DNA from: Aminivibrio sp.
Lineage (GTDB): Bacteria; Synergistota; Synergistia; Synergistales; Aminobacteriaceae
Assembly (NCBI GenBank): GCA_018057035.1
Contig: JAGPEN010000001.1
Span: 1 to 64,000, forward strand
Length of the DNA: 64,000 bases
Reading direction: 5' to 3'
The notes under the pieces were generated by a model, which was not told the origin of the DNA, did no database searches, and worked only from the letters and a program-made list of their open reading frames with translations. Shown here piece after piece: positions 35,781 to 43,835 of this stretch (position 1 is the stretch's first letter; each line of letters starts with the position of its first letter). The translations under genes were made by a program, and so were the position numbers.

Positions 35781-36749
35781 GTGAGCGATCTGAACAGAAC
35801 CATTGTCTTGCCGGAGAAGGAAATTCTTCCCCTTGAAATGGACCGGGGGAAAAAAGGAGCGGAGGTATTTCTGGAAATCGGATTCGGCAACGGAGAATTT
35901 CTTGAGAACCTTGCCGGTGAAAACAGCGACGGGGTATTCTGGGGCGTCGAAATGTCAAGGGCATGCCTGATGAGAGCCTGCCGGAGAATTCAAAAAAAAG
36001 GGCTCCGCAATGCCTTCCTCATCTGCGGGGATGCCAGGTTTATATTGAAAGAATGTATTCCGCCCCGTTCCCTTCAGGGTATTTTTATGAATTTTCCCTG
36101 CCCCTGGCCGAAGAAGAAGCATTCGAAGAGAAGGGTTTCGAGCGGGGAATTTTCGGCGGAAATCGCCAGGGTACTCAGGCCCGGAGGTTTTTTTGAACTG
36201 GTCACCGATGAGGAAAGGTACGGGATGGAAGTCCGGGACGCCCTTGCATCTCACCCTGCTCTGTCCCTCAGCGTGTGGGAGACCAATCCTCCGAGAGAGG
36301 TTACCACGAAATATGAACGTAAATGGCTTGAGATGGGGAAAAAGATATTTCTGTCACGTTTTTTGAAACGGGACGGAAGCTGCGAAAGGAAGTCCGGTTT
36401 CTTTGGGAGGTCTGAAGAAGTGCATGTCCGCGTGATGGGAAAACATGATCTTGATTCTTTCCTCGGCAGTCTTTATGGCACAGAAGGCGGTGTTCCGGAG
36501 GGGCGCTGGGTATTCAAGAAACATTATGTTTCGGAAGACGGCGCCCGCCTGATTGAAGTGGTCACTACCGACGGAGGTTTCGAACAGAAGTTTTTTCTCC
36601 AGGCCGTTCAGCGGGAGGAAGATGTGCTTATCAAAGTGTCGCCCTATTCCGCTCCTTTTCTGACGCCTTCTGTCAAGGACGCCATTGAAAAACTCGCGGA
36701 AAAACTCGGCGCCCCCGCGGGCGAAGAGTCACTCTGCTGGCAGTGCTGA
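35781..36749 (+). CDS. trmB: tRNA (guanine-N7)-methyltransferase-like protein with C-terminal extension
   Basis: The 322-residue protein has the TrmB layout: LEIGFGNGEFLENLA (SAM site, about 31-45), NFPCPWPKKKHSKRR (about 105-119), LVTDEERYG, and TKYERKWLEMGKKIF. TrmB makes m7G46 in tRNA. Two things are odd: the catalytic-region motif normally reads PDPW and here reads PCPW, so the Asp shown to matter in Escherichia coli is Cys; and about 110 residues follow the usual end, without a recognised domain. GTG start at 35781 after GAGGGG. rsmD and coaD follow. Confidence 0.85.
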   Translation: MSDLNRTIVLPEKEILPLEMDRGKKGAEVFLEIGFGNGEFLENLAGENSDGVFWGVEMSRACLMRACRRIQKKGLRNAFLICGDARFILKECIPPRSLQGIFMNFPCPWPKKKHSKRRVSSGEFSAEIARVLRPGGFFELVTDEERYGMEVRDALASHPALSLSVWETNPPREVTTKYERKWLEMGKKIFLSRFLKRDGSCERKSGFFGRSEEVHVRVMGKHDLDSFLGSLYGTEGGVPEGRWVFKKHYVSEDGARLIEVVTTDGGFEQKFFLQAVQREEDVLIKVSPYSAPFLTPSVKDAIEKLAEKLGAPAGEESLCWQC

Positions 36750-36764
36750 GGAGGTGCAGGTCAG

Positions 36765-37274
36765 GTGAAGGAAGCCCGTCCGACCTCCGGGAAGGTGCTG
36801 CAGGCCCTTTTCAACATTCTCGGTGACATCCGCGGCAAGGCCTTCCTCGACCTTTTTTCGGGAACGGGAAGAGTTGCCCGTTCAGCGAGGGAATGCGGAG
36901 CGGATCCTGTGGTGGCTGTTGAAACCCTTCCCCGGAGGGTGAAGGACATCAGATCCCTTTTTCCGGGAGATGAAGGTGTTACCATACTGTCTATGGATGT
37001 CAGGAGAGCCGTCGGTTTCCTGCGGAGAAAGAGTCTTGTTTTCGACGTGATTTTCGCGGATCCCCCCTACGGGGCAGGGTGGCCCTCCGTCCTCGGCCCC
37101 ATCCTCTTCCCCCCCGAAGGTTCACTCCTTGCCCCAGGGGGAGTGGCGGTCGTGGAACATTCAGCAAAAGAGGAGATACCGGAAGGAGAAGGATGGAGGG
37201 TTATCGACCGCCGCGAATACGGAGACACGGTCCTGACATTTCTCTCGTCTGCCGGGAGAGGGGGAGAAAAATGA
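36765..37274 (+). CDS. rsmD: 16S rRNA (guanine-N2)-methyltransferase RsmD
   Basis: RsmD methylates G966 of 16S rRNA. The 169-residue protein starts with RPTSGKVLQALFNIL, has the SAM motif LDLFSGTGRVARSA (about 27-40) and the catalytic FADPPYGAGWP (about 98-108). It lacks the usual first ten or so residues (RPTxxRVREALFNIL is near the start), so the GTG at 36765, after GGAGGTG, gives a short form. It overlaps coaD by four bases, the common rsmD-coaD pair. Confidence 0.93.
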   Translation: MKEARPTSGKVLQALFNILGDIRGKAFLDLFSGTGRVARSARECGADPVVAVETLPRRVKDIRSLFPGDEGVTILSMDVRRAVGFLRRKSLVFDVIFADPPYGAGWPSVLGPILFPPEGSLLAPGGVAVVEHSAKEEIPEGEGWRVIDRREYGDTVLTFLSSAGRGGEK

Positions 37275-37777
37275 AACGATCCATCAGCGCGGTGTACCCT
37301 GGTTCCTTCGACCCGATTACGAACGGGCACATCTACATTGCGGAGCGGGCAGCCGCGCTTTTCGACGAGGTTGTGGTCAGTGTCCTGTTGAATCCCCAAA
37401 AAAAGGCGGCCTTTACCGTGGAAGAGCGGAAGGCGATGGCACGGGAGGCTTTAAGCCATCTTTCCAACGTAAAGGTCGACTCCTTCTCGGGGCTCCTCGT
37501 GGACTTTCTGAGGCAGGAGCAGAGCCGCATCATCATCAGGGGGCTCCGGGCCCTTTCGGACTTCGAGTACGAATTCCAGCTCGCCCTCATGAACAGGCAG
37601 CTTGCCCCGGAAATCGAGACGCTGTTCATCGTGACCGAGGCCCGGTATTCCTACCTGTCAAGCCATGCTGTGAAGGAAATATACCAGTTCGGAGGCGCAG
37701 TTCACGACATGGTTCCCCCCGGGGTCTTCCGGAGGCTCAGGGAACGTTTTCCCCTTCCGAGAAACATTCTTCCATGA
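37271..37777 (+). CDS. coaD: phosphopantetheine adenylyltransferase
   Basis: CoaD makes dephospho-CoA from 4'-phosphopantetheine and ATP. The 168-residue protein has AVYPGSFDPITNGHIYIAERA (T/HxGH motif, about 6-26), IIRGLRALSDFEYEFQLALMN near 89-109 and the SYLSSHAVKEI segment. ATG at 37271 overlaps the rsmD stop. Its 3' end overlaps the convergent tmcAL by 41 bases. It complements coaBC (25913) in the CoA pathway. Confidence 0.97.
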   Translation: MKRSISAVYPGSFDPITNGHIYIAERAAALFDEVVVSVLLNPQKKAAFTVEERKAMAREALSHLSNVKVDSFSGLLVDFLRQEQSRIIIRGLRALSDFEYEFQLALMNRQLAPEIETLFIVTEARYSYLSSHAVKEIYQFGGAVHDMVPPGVFRRLRERFPLPRNILP

Positions 37778-38981
37778 GGGGATGGCGTTTCTTTTCCTCT
37801 CCCGGAGAAAAAACTGCCGTCAGCTCTTCCCAGACGTTGGCCGCCGACTCCTCGATGCCCGAGAGAAGAAGACCTTCTCCCCTCAGCCCTGCGGGGGCTT
37901 TCCCCATCACCGGAAGGCGGGCCGCTGACCGCATTTTCCGAAGGATCTCCATGCCGACAGAATCCGCCCCGAGAACCCGTATATATTGAGGACCCGAGCG
38001 CTGGAGCTCCCTGTTTTCCTGGTGACCGATCCCCAGAAGGAAATGGACCAGCTGGCGCTGTATTCTGCCCCGCGGATAACGGGCCGTGGTGCATTTCGAA
38101 ACGAACTCGGACCAGGAAGAACAGAGAGCAGCATATTTCAACAGCCGGTTTTCCATCCCTTCGGTCATCTCGGAGGACAGGGCAAGTTCTTCCGCCGGAG
38201 TCCTGAGAAGAAGAAAACGGATCAGCCTCCAGAGCATTTCCCTGGAGAGGACCACATTCCCCCTCCGGATGCACCGGTTCAATATACTGACGGTAGAGGA
38301 GGGAAGAGCTTTTTCCGCCTCTTTCCGGTTGCCCTCCTCCAGGGCTTTTCTCACCGCGGAAGCGCTCGGGAAAACACTTGCGAGATCAGGGTCATGAAAA
38401 GCCGCTCCCATCCGCTGAACGGGCCTGCAGGCAATGGAGTATCCCTTCCTGAGAATCCTCTCCATGTAGGAGAGTGCCAGGGTATTGTTGGGCCTCGACA
38501 CGAATGTCCCCCATCCACTGTGAATTTCTTCCAGTGCTGCAGCCCTGGCCTTGACGTAGGAAAATCCCGAATTCAGCTTTTTTTTCAGATTATCCTTGAA
38601 ATGCGAGGGTTCGTGCACTAAAATATCAAGGATAGGAGCCGGCTCGAATTCCGGCTGCTCCATTCCGAAGGAAAGGGTCTCAACCATTCCTGTGGCGGCA
38701 AGAATATCCACGGCGCCGGCGGCAAAAATTCCGGCGTTATGGCAGGAAAAAAAAGCAGGCAGTTCAAGCACGAGATTGGCCCCTGCCCCGAGAGCGGACT
38801 CGGCACGGTCCCATTTGCTCATAACGGCAGGCTCGCCCCGTTGGGTAAAATAGGACGACAGCACGACGACTACGGCATCGTCCTTGTTTTCCCTTGACTT
38901 TCCCAGATGGAAAAGATGACCGTTATGGAACGGGTTATATTCGGCCACAATACCTATTATTTTTTTATATATTCCGACCAT
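37737..38981 (-). CDS. tmcAL: tRNA(Met) cytidine acetate ligase-like nucleotidyltransferase (YlbM family)
   Basis: The 414-residue protein begins MVGIYKKIIGIVAEYNPFHNGHLFHL, with the nucleotidyltransferase HNGH motif, followed by SYFTQRGEPAVMSKWDRAESAL and LVLELPAFFSCHNAGIFAAGAV. These define the YlbM/TmcAL family; TmcAL uses acetate and ATP to make ac4C34 in elongator tRNA(Met). I start at 38981 (AAAGGCGG upstream); in-frame Met codons farther up are less convincing. It is divergent from ackA, whereas in many Clostridia the gene lies in the same direction. It overlaps coaD convergently at its 3' end. Confidence 0.92.
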   Translation of the reverse strand: MVGIYKKIIGIVAEYNPFHNGHLFHLGKSRENKDDAVVVVLSSYFTQRGEPAVMSKWDRAESALGAGANLVLELPAFFSCHNAGIFAAGAVDILAATGMVETLSFGMEQPEFEPAPILDILVHEPSHFKDNLKKKLNSGFSYVKARAAALEEIHSGWGTFVSRPNNTLALSYMERILRKGYSIACRPVQRMGAAFHDPDLASVFPSASAVRKALEEGNRKEAEKALPSSTVSILNRCIRRGNVVLSREMLWRLIRFLLLRTPAEELALSSEMTEGMENRLLKYAALCSSWSEFVSKCTTARYPRGRIQRQLVHFLLGIGHQENRELQRSGPQYIRVLGADSVGMEILRKMRSAARLPVMGKAPAGLRGEGLLLSGIEESAANVWEELTAVFSPGEEKKRHPLMEECFSEGENVP

Positions 38982-39060
38982 CCGCCTTTCACCGGGCTGC
39001 ACCATACGATACAGCCGGGAAGAGGCGGCGGTCAAGCAGAAGAGAGGAAGGGGTCGCGCA

Positions 39061-40263
39061 ATGAAAATTCTGGTGGTCAACTGTGGTAGTTCATCCCTCA
39101 AGTATCAGCTTTTTGACATGACCGACGAATCGGTGCTCGCCAAGGGACTTGTGGAGAGAATAGGCATAGAGGGAGCCCGTATCAAGCATACGAAGACCGG
39201 CATGGATTCCGTCATCAGGAACACCGAAATTCCCAACCACAAGGTGGCCTTCAAGGTAGTGGTCGAGGCGTTGCTCGACGGCGACCATGGGGTTCTGAAG
39301 AGCCTCGATGAACTTTCCGCCGTGGGACACAGGGTTGTGCATGCCGGTGAAAAGTATGCCGGTTCCGTCATGATCACCCAGGACGTCATCGATGCCCTTG
39401 AAGAATGCGTGCCCCTCGCGCCCCTTCATAACCCCGCAAACCTGATGGGAATTTACGCCGTCACCGAAGCCCTTCCCAACATACCCCAGGTCGGCGTTTT
39501 CGACACGGCGTTCCATCAGACCATGCCCGGGTACGCCTATATGTACGGAGTTCCCTACCATTATTACGAGAAGTATAAGGTCCGCCGCTACGGCTTCCAC
39601 GGCACAAGCCACTTCTACGTGTCCAGGAAAGCTGCGGAAATCCTCGGAAAACCCGTGGAGTCACTGAACATCGTCACCTGCCATATGGGGAACGGGAGTT
39701 CCATCGCCGCCGTCAAGGGAGGAAAATCCATGGACACCAGCATGGGATTCAGCCCTCTTCCCGGAGTGATCATGGGCACGAGGTCAGGAGACGTGGACCC
39801 GCTCCTTGTTTCCTTCCTCTCGGAACAGGAAGGAATTGACAACAAGGCCATGAGCCACGTCCTCAACAAGGAAAGCGGTCTTCTCGGCATCTCGGGCGTG
39901 AGCAGCGACCTCAGGGACATTGAGGAAGCGGCTGATGCCGGCAACCCGAGAGCACGGCTTGCCGAGGAAATGCTCTATTACGGCGTCAAAAAGTACATCG
40001 GATCCTATGCGGCTGCCATGGGCGGAATCGATGTACTGGTCTTCACAGCCGGCATCGGGGAGAACAGCGCCCGGGCCCGGGAAGGGATTTGCTCCGGCCT
40101 CGAATTCATGGGAGTGAAGCTCGATCTTGAGAAAAACCAGATCCGCGGCAAGGAGCGCATCATCAGCACGGACGACAGCCGGGTTAAGGTTCTCGTCGTT
40201 CCCACCGATGAAGAACTCGTCATCGCCAGGGATACGAAGAAGATCGCCATGGACAGGAACTAG
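39061..40263 (+). CDS. ackA: acetate kinase
   Basis: AckA converts acetyl phosphate and ADP to acetate and ATP. The 400-residue protein begins MKILVVNCGSSSLKYQLFDM and has VHAGEKY, GVFDTAFHQTMP, YGFHGTSHFYVS, and CHMGNGSS and FTAGIGENS for phosphate and nucleotide binding. Length is normal. GAGAGGAAGGGG precedes the ATG. No pta is in view. yceD follows after 27 bases. It is the likely energy-yielding step after NifJ. Confidence 0.98.
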   Translation: MKILVVNCGSSSLKYQLFDMTDESVLAKGLVERIGIEGARIKHTKTGMDSVIRNTEIPNHKVAFKVVVEALLDGDHGVLKSLDELSAVGHRVVHAGEKYAGSVMITQDVIDALEECVPLAPLHNPANLMGIYAVTEALPNIPQVGVFDTAFHQTMPGYAYMYGVPYHYYEKYKVRRYGFHGTSHFYVSRKAAEILGKPVESLNIVTCHMGNGSSIAAVKGGKSMDTSMGFSPLPGVIMGTRSGDVDPLLVSFLSEQEGIDNKAMSHVLNKESGLLGISGVSSDLRDIEEAADAGNPRARLAEEMLYYGVKKYIGSYAAAMGGIDVLVFTAGIGENSARAREGICSGLEFMGVKLDLEKNQIRGKERIISTDDSRVKVLVVPTDEELVIARDTKKIAMDRN

Positions 40264-40290
40264 CGGAACCCTTCCGGGAGGCTCTTCAGA

Positions 40291-40866
40291 ATGCTGACGG
40301 AAAAGCCGGCTTCATGGAAATTCGAGCTTGAAACTCCGGAACTCGGCAACCCGGAAGCCGTGACATTTCTTCATGACGAAGCGGAAACAGGGCAGCTCGA
40401 GGGCATTTTGTACGACGGCCTGACGTTCAGCTTCGAGGGACCGGTCATCGTGGATGCAGAGGGGCGCTGGCTCGACAGCGATCTTGCGGTTTCATTGAAG
40501 ATTTCCGCGACCTTTTCCGCCCCATGTTCACGATGTCTTGAACTTTCACGTATTGAAATTCTGAACGATTTCCTGTATCTTTATTCATTGCGGAAGAAAG
40601 AGTCTCCAGAGGAAGCTCCGGAAGATGAAAATTTCCATGTAGTACTGGTGTCGAGATGGCAGCGTTTTTTCGATATTTCGGATCACGTGTGGGAGAGCGT
40701 TGTCGTATCCCTTCCCAGCAAGGTTCTTTGTTCATCCGGCTGCAAGGGATTATGCCCCCAGTGCGGGCGTCCTCTCAAGAACGGCGATTGCGGCTGTTCA
40801 GCGAAAGAGCTTGATCCGAGGATGGAAAAGCTTCTCGGCATTAAAATTGAAGAGACGAAAGAATAA
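40291..40866 (+). CDS. YceD/DUF177 family protein
   Basis: The 191-residue protein belongs to DUF177 (YceD), which is nearly always directly upstream of rpmF. It has the CSRCLE motif (about 70-75) and the C-terminal LCSSGCKGLCPQCGRPLKNGDCGC cluster, which probably binds zinc. YceD is linked to rRNA processing in plants and some bacteria, but its bacterial role is not settled. Start at the ATG 40291, downstream of a GGGAGG site. Confidence 0.93.
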   Translation: MLTEKPASWKFELETPELGNPEAVTFLHDEAETGQLEGILYDGLTFSFEGPVIVDAEGRWLDSDLAVSLKISATFSAPCSRCLELSRIEILNDFLYLYSLRKKESPEEAPEDENFHVVLVSRWQRFFDISDHVWESVVVSLPSKVLCSSGCKGLCPQCGRPLKNGDCGCSAKELDPRMEKLLGIKIEETKE

Positions 40867-40887
40867 CGAAAAGGAGGGAAGTCCAGA

Positions 40888-41091
40888 ATGGCAACGCCGA
40901 AAAGCAGGGTATCCCATGCCCGTACACATAAAAGAAAGTCCGAGTGGATCGGGGCTCTTACTGCTCCGGAAGTGACGACGTGCCCCCATTGCGGTGAGGT
41001 GATCCAGAATTACCGGGCCTGCGGTGAATGTGGTTTTTACCGGGGCAGGCAGGTAGTAAAAACCGCCTCGGAAGAAAAGAAAGAGGCTTGA
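40888..41091 (+). CDS. rpmF: ribosomal protein L32
   Basis: The 67-residue protein starts MATPKSRVSHARTHKRKSEW and has four zinc-ligand cysteines, CPHCG and CGECG, so it is the zinc-binding C+ form. AAGGAGGG precedes the ATG. It sits after yceD as usual, and a strong terminator follows, which separates it from fapR. Confidence 0.97.
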   Translation: MATPKSRVSHARTHKRKSEWIGALTAPEVTTCPHCGEVIQNYRACGECGFYRGRQVVKTASEEKKEA

Positions 41092-41107
41092 TCTGAAGAA
41101 ACCGGGC

Positions 41108-41138
41108 AAGAGGAAGGGAGACCTTCCTCTTTTTTTAT
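41108..41138 (+). terminator. Rho-independent terminator after rpmF
   Basis: AAGAGGAAGG/CCTTCCTCTT, a ten-pair stem with a GAGA loop (41108-41131), followed by a run of T. Confidence 0.93.
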
Positions 41139-41157
41139 TTTTCCGTCTTCCCCCATA

Positions 41158-41186
41158 TTGACCGTTCGCCCCCCTGGTACTATACT
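41158..41186 (+). promoter_or_regulatory. predicted promoter of the fapR-fab cluster
   Basis: TTGACC (41158-41163), 17 bases, TATACT (41181-41186). The spacer-end GGTACTATAC resembles one half of a FapR box (TAGTACC on the other strand), a hint of autoregulation only. Confidence 0.75.
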
Positions 41187-41226
41187 TTCCACATCTTAAG
41201 AGCAGATAATATCATCAGGTGCCAAA

Positions 41227-41811
41227 ATGGAGGGGACATCCATCAAGTCTCAGAAAAAGAAAAACAGGCAGGACAGGCTCTTAAAACTTATCGAACAAAA
41301 TCCGCTGGCCACCGATGAGGAACTCGCAGCCTCTCTTGAGGCGAGCGTGAGCACCATCAGGCTGGACAGAGCCGTTCTGGGTGTCCCTGAGTTGAGGGAG
41401 AGAATGCGCTCCATGGCCCAGAAGGCCACCAGCAGGCTTCGCTCGCTGAAACAGAGCGAAGTGGTCGGGGACCTTCTCGAACTCGAGCCGAACAAGTGGG
41501 CCCTTTCGGTGCTTGAGACCCGCAGAGAGATGGCTTTCCGGAAAACGGACATGGTGTGGGACCATTACATTTACGCCCAGGCCAGTTCCATAGCCATCGC
41601 CGTCGTGGAAGCCGACCTGGTCATAGTGGATTCCATGCGGGGGGAATACAAGGGACACGCGAGAGTTGGAGACTCCCTGGTCGCCAGGGCAAAGGTCGGT
41701 GTTCAGAAAGACGGAAAGTACATCGTCAGCGTGAGGACAAAGGTCGGCGAAAAAGAAATTTTCGTGGGGAGATTTATCGCTGCAATTGTTTCGCAAAACG
41801 GACCGGCGTAG
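41227..41811 (+). CDS. fapR: fatty acid and phospholipid biosynthesis regulator FapR
   Basis: FapR represses fab and pls genes in Bacillus and is released by malonyl-CoA. The 194-residue protein has an N-terminal DeoR-like helix-turn-helix (RQDRLLKLIEQNPLATDEELAASLEASVSTIRLDR, about 14-48) and a C-terminal hot-dog domain containing DHYIYAQASSIAIAV and ARVGDSLVARAKV. It heads the cluster with plsX and fab genes, as in Firmicutes, supporting the call over other hot-dog proteins. The ATG at 41227 follows AGGTG. Confidence 0.92.
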   Translation: MEGTSIKSQKKKNRQDRLLKLIEQNPLATDEELAASLEASVSTIRLDRAVLGVPELRERMRSMAQKATSRLRSLKQSEVVGDLLELEPNKWALSVLETRREMAFRKTDMVWDHYIYAQASSIAIAVVEADLVIVDSMRGEYKGHARVGDSLVARAKVGVQKDGKYIVSVRTKVGEKEIFVGRFIAAIVSQNGPA

Positions 41812-41832
41812 CGTGAGAGAGGTGATCTTCAT

Positions 41833-42822
41833 TTGATTCTTGCCCTTGATGCCATGGGCGGTGACCATGGCCCTTCAGAAGTGTGCAGGGGAGCCATAGC
41901 CGCCTGCGAAGAGCACTCTGATCTTGAACTTGTACTTGTGGGCAATAGCTCGGATATTGAACCTATGCTCGACGGAGCGTCCCCGGACGTTTCCGGGAGG
42001 ATTTCCATAGTCCACGCCGAGGAACGTATCGGCATGGATGAGCATCCCACGGTCGCCATTCGGAAGAAGCGCCATTCAAGCCTTCGGATAGCCATGGAAA
42101 TGGTCCGGAGCGGCGAAGCCTTGGGGTGTGTTTCCGCCGGCAACACGGGAGCTATCGTCGCCGGCGGAGTGCTTGTCGTGGGGAGGATTTCCGGAATTGA
42201 CCGTCCTGCCCTTGGCGTGGCGCTGCCTACGCTCAACAAATACACCTTCCTTCTTGACGTCGGAGCGACCGTACGGAGCAAACCAGAAAACCTGTTCCAG
42301 TTCGCCCACATGGGCAACGTGTATTCAAAGAAAATACTCGGAGTTTCCGAACCCCAGGTTGCCCTCCTGGCCAACGGATCCGAGGAGATCAAGGGCGACG
42401 AAGTCATTGCCGGAGCGAAAGCCCTCATAAAGGCGAGCACCCTGAATTTCACCGGATATGTTGAGGGCGACGACATACCCTATAGCCGCGCCGACGTGGT
42501 GGTGTGCGACGGCTTTTCGGGAAACGTGGTGCTCAAGTTTGCGGAAGGCCTGATGTCGGCCGTGTATTCCATACTCAAGGAAGAGATGGGGCACAGGATA
42601 ATGCCCAAGCTCGGAATGGTCTTCATGATCCCGATGATGAAGGATCTCTGGGCGCGGTTTAATTACGAAAAACACGGAGGCACCCCCCTCCTTGGAGTGA
42701 ACGGGATCGTTGTGAAAGCCCACGGGCGCTCAAAGGCTCCGGCAATCACAAATGCCCTGAGAGTCGCACGGAATTTCGTTCTGCAGAACGGCGTCGAACT
42801 GATCAGAGAAGAGTTGGGGTAA
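41833..42822 (+). CDS. plsX: phosphate acyltransferase PlsX
   Basis: PlsX makes acyl phosphate from acyl-ACP for glycerolipid synthesis. The 329-residue protein begins with LALDAMGGDHGPSEV (about 3-17), then SAGNTGAI near residue 100, DVGAT and VVCDGFSGNVVLK. Length is normal. The start is the TTG at 41833, after GAGAGGTGAT. It sits between fapR and fabH as in Bacillus. Confidence 0.96.
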   Translation: MILALDAMGGDHGPSEVCRGAIAACEEHSDLELVLVGNSSDIEPMLDGASPDVSGRISIVHAEERIGMDEHPTVAIRKKRHSSLRIAMEMVRSGEALGCVSAGNTGAIVAGGVLVVGRISGIDRPALGVALPTLNKYTFLLDVGATVRSKPENLFQFAHMGNVYSKKILGVSEPQVALLANGSEEIKGDEVIAGAKALIKASTLNFTGYVEGDDIPYSRADVVVCDGFSGNVVLKFAEGLMSAVYSILKEEMGHRIMPKLGMVFMIPMMKDLWARFNYEKHGGTPLLGVNGIVVKAHGRSKAPAITNALRVARNFVLQNGVELIREELG

Positions 42823-42836
42823 AGGAGGTTTCCCCT

Positions 42837-43835
42837 ATGGGTTTTTATTCCGGTATTTCCGTTTCCATAAAGGGCACGGGAATGTACGTACCAGAGAAGG
42901 TGCTGACGAACAACGATCTTTCGCAGATGGTGGAAACCAGCGACGAATGGATCCGGGAAAGAACCGGCATCTGCCGCCGCCACATTGCAGCGGAGGGAGA
43001 ACTGACGAGCGGGGTAGCCGCCAAAGCTGCCCGGAACGCCCTCGTGAATTCCGGCACCGATCCTCTGGAGCTGGACATGATTATCGTTGCGACGAACAGC
43101 CCTGATACCCTTTTTCCCGGAGTCGGTCCCAAGGTCCAGGGAATTCTCGGAGCTGGAAAGGCCGGCGCTTTTGACGTCCAGTCGGGGTGCACCAGCGGCG
43201 TGTATGCCCTTTCTCTGGCCGCCGGCGGGATCGCGTCCGGAATCTGGAAAAAAGTTCTCGTCATCGGAGCTGAAGTCCTTTCCCCCATTATCGACTGGAC
43301 CGACAGGAACACATGCATTCTCTTCGGTGACGGTGCGGGGGCCATGGTGCTGGGGGTATCAGGAGAAGGGGAAGGCCGTTTCATTTCGGCAGACCTGAGG
43401 TCAGACGGAACAAAACACGACCAGATCACATTATCCGGCGGGCTTGTGGAACATCCGGCTTCACCTGAAACTCTTGAAAACAAGCTTCACTTTGTCTCAA
43501 TGAAAGGAAATGATGTTTTCCGTTTCGTCAACAGGATCATTCCGCCTTTTTTGCGCCAGTTTTGCCTCGATTCCGGGATGGAGCCGGAAGATATCGCCTG
43601 GTGGTTTTTCCACCAGGCAAACCAGAGGATTATCGAGCGGGCGGCGGAGCGTCTTGGGATTTCTCCGGAGAAAGTTGTCATCAACATAGACGAATACGGA
43701 AACACCTCAGCGGCTTCGGTTTTCATCGCCCTTCACGAATTTCTCGGGACGGGCAGGGTGCAAAAAGGAGACAGGCTGCTCTTTACGGCTTTCGGAGCGG
43801 GCATGACATATGGAGGTATCATCTATGAAGCATGA
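42837..43835 (+). CDS. fabH: 3-oxoacyl-ACP synthase III
   Basis: FabH starts fatty-acid synthesis by condensing acetyl-CoA (or branched starters) with malonyl-ACP. The 332-residue protein has the active-site Cys in QSGCTSGVYAL (about residue 118), His in WWFFHQANQRI and Asn in DEYGNTSAAS. Family length is normal. AAAGGAGG precedes the ATG. It overlaps fabK by 11 bases. Starter choice cannot be read from sequence with certainty. Confidence 0.96.
   Translation: MGFYSGISVSIKGTGMYVPEKVLTNNDLSQMVETSDEWIRERTGICRRHIAAEGELTSGVAAKAARNALVNSGTDPLELDMIIVATNSPDTLFPGVGPKVQGILGAGKAGAFDVQSGCTSGVYALSLAAGGIASGIWKKVLVIGAEVLSPIIDWTDRNTCILFGDGAGAMVLGVSGEGEGRFISADLRSDGTKHDQITLSGGLVEHPASPETLENKLHFVSMKGNDVFRFVNRIIPPFLRQFCLDSGMEPEDIAWWFFHQANQRIIERAAERLGISPEKVVINIDEYGNTSAASVFIALHEFLGTGRVQKGDRLLFTAFGAGMTYGGIIYEA

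Noticed and set aside
41158..41226. Complete FapR operator
   Set aside because: Only one half-site-like GGTACTA is seen; the inverted second half is missing, so I do not call an operator.
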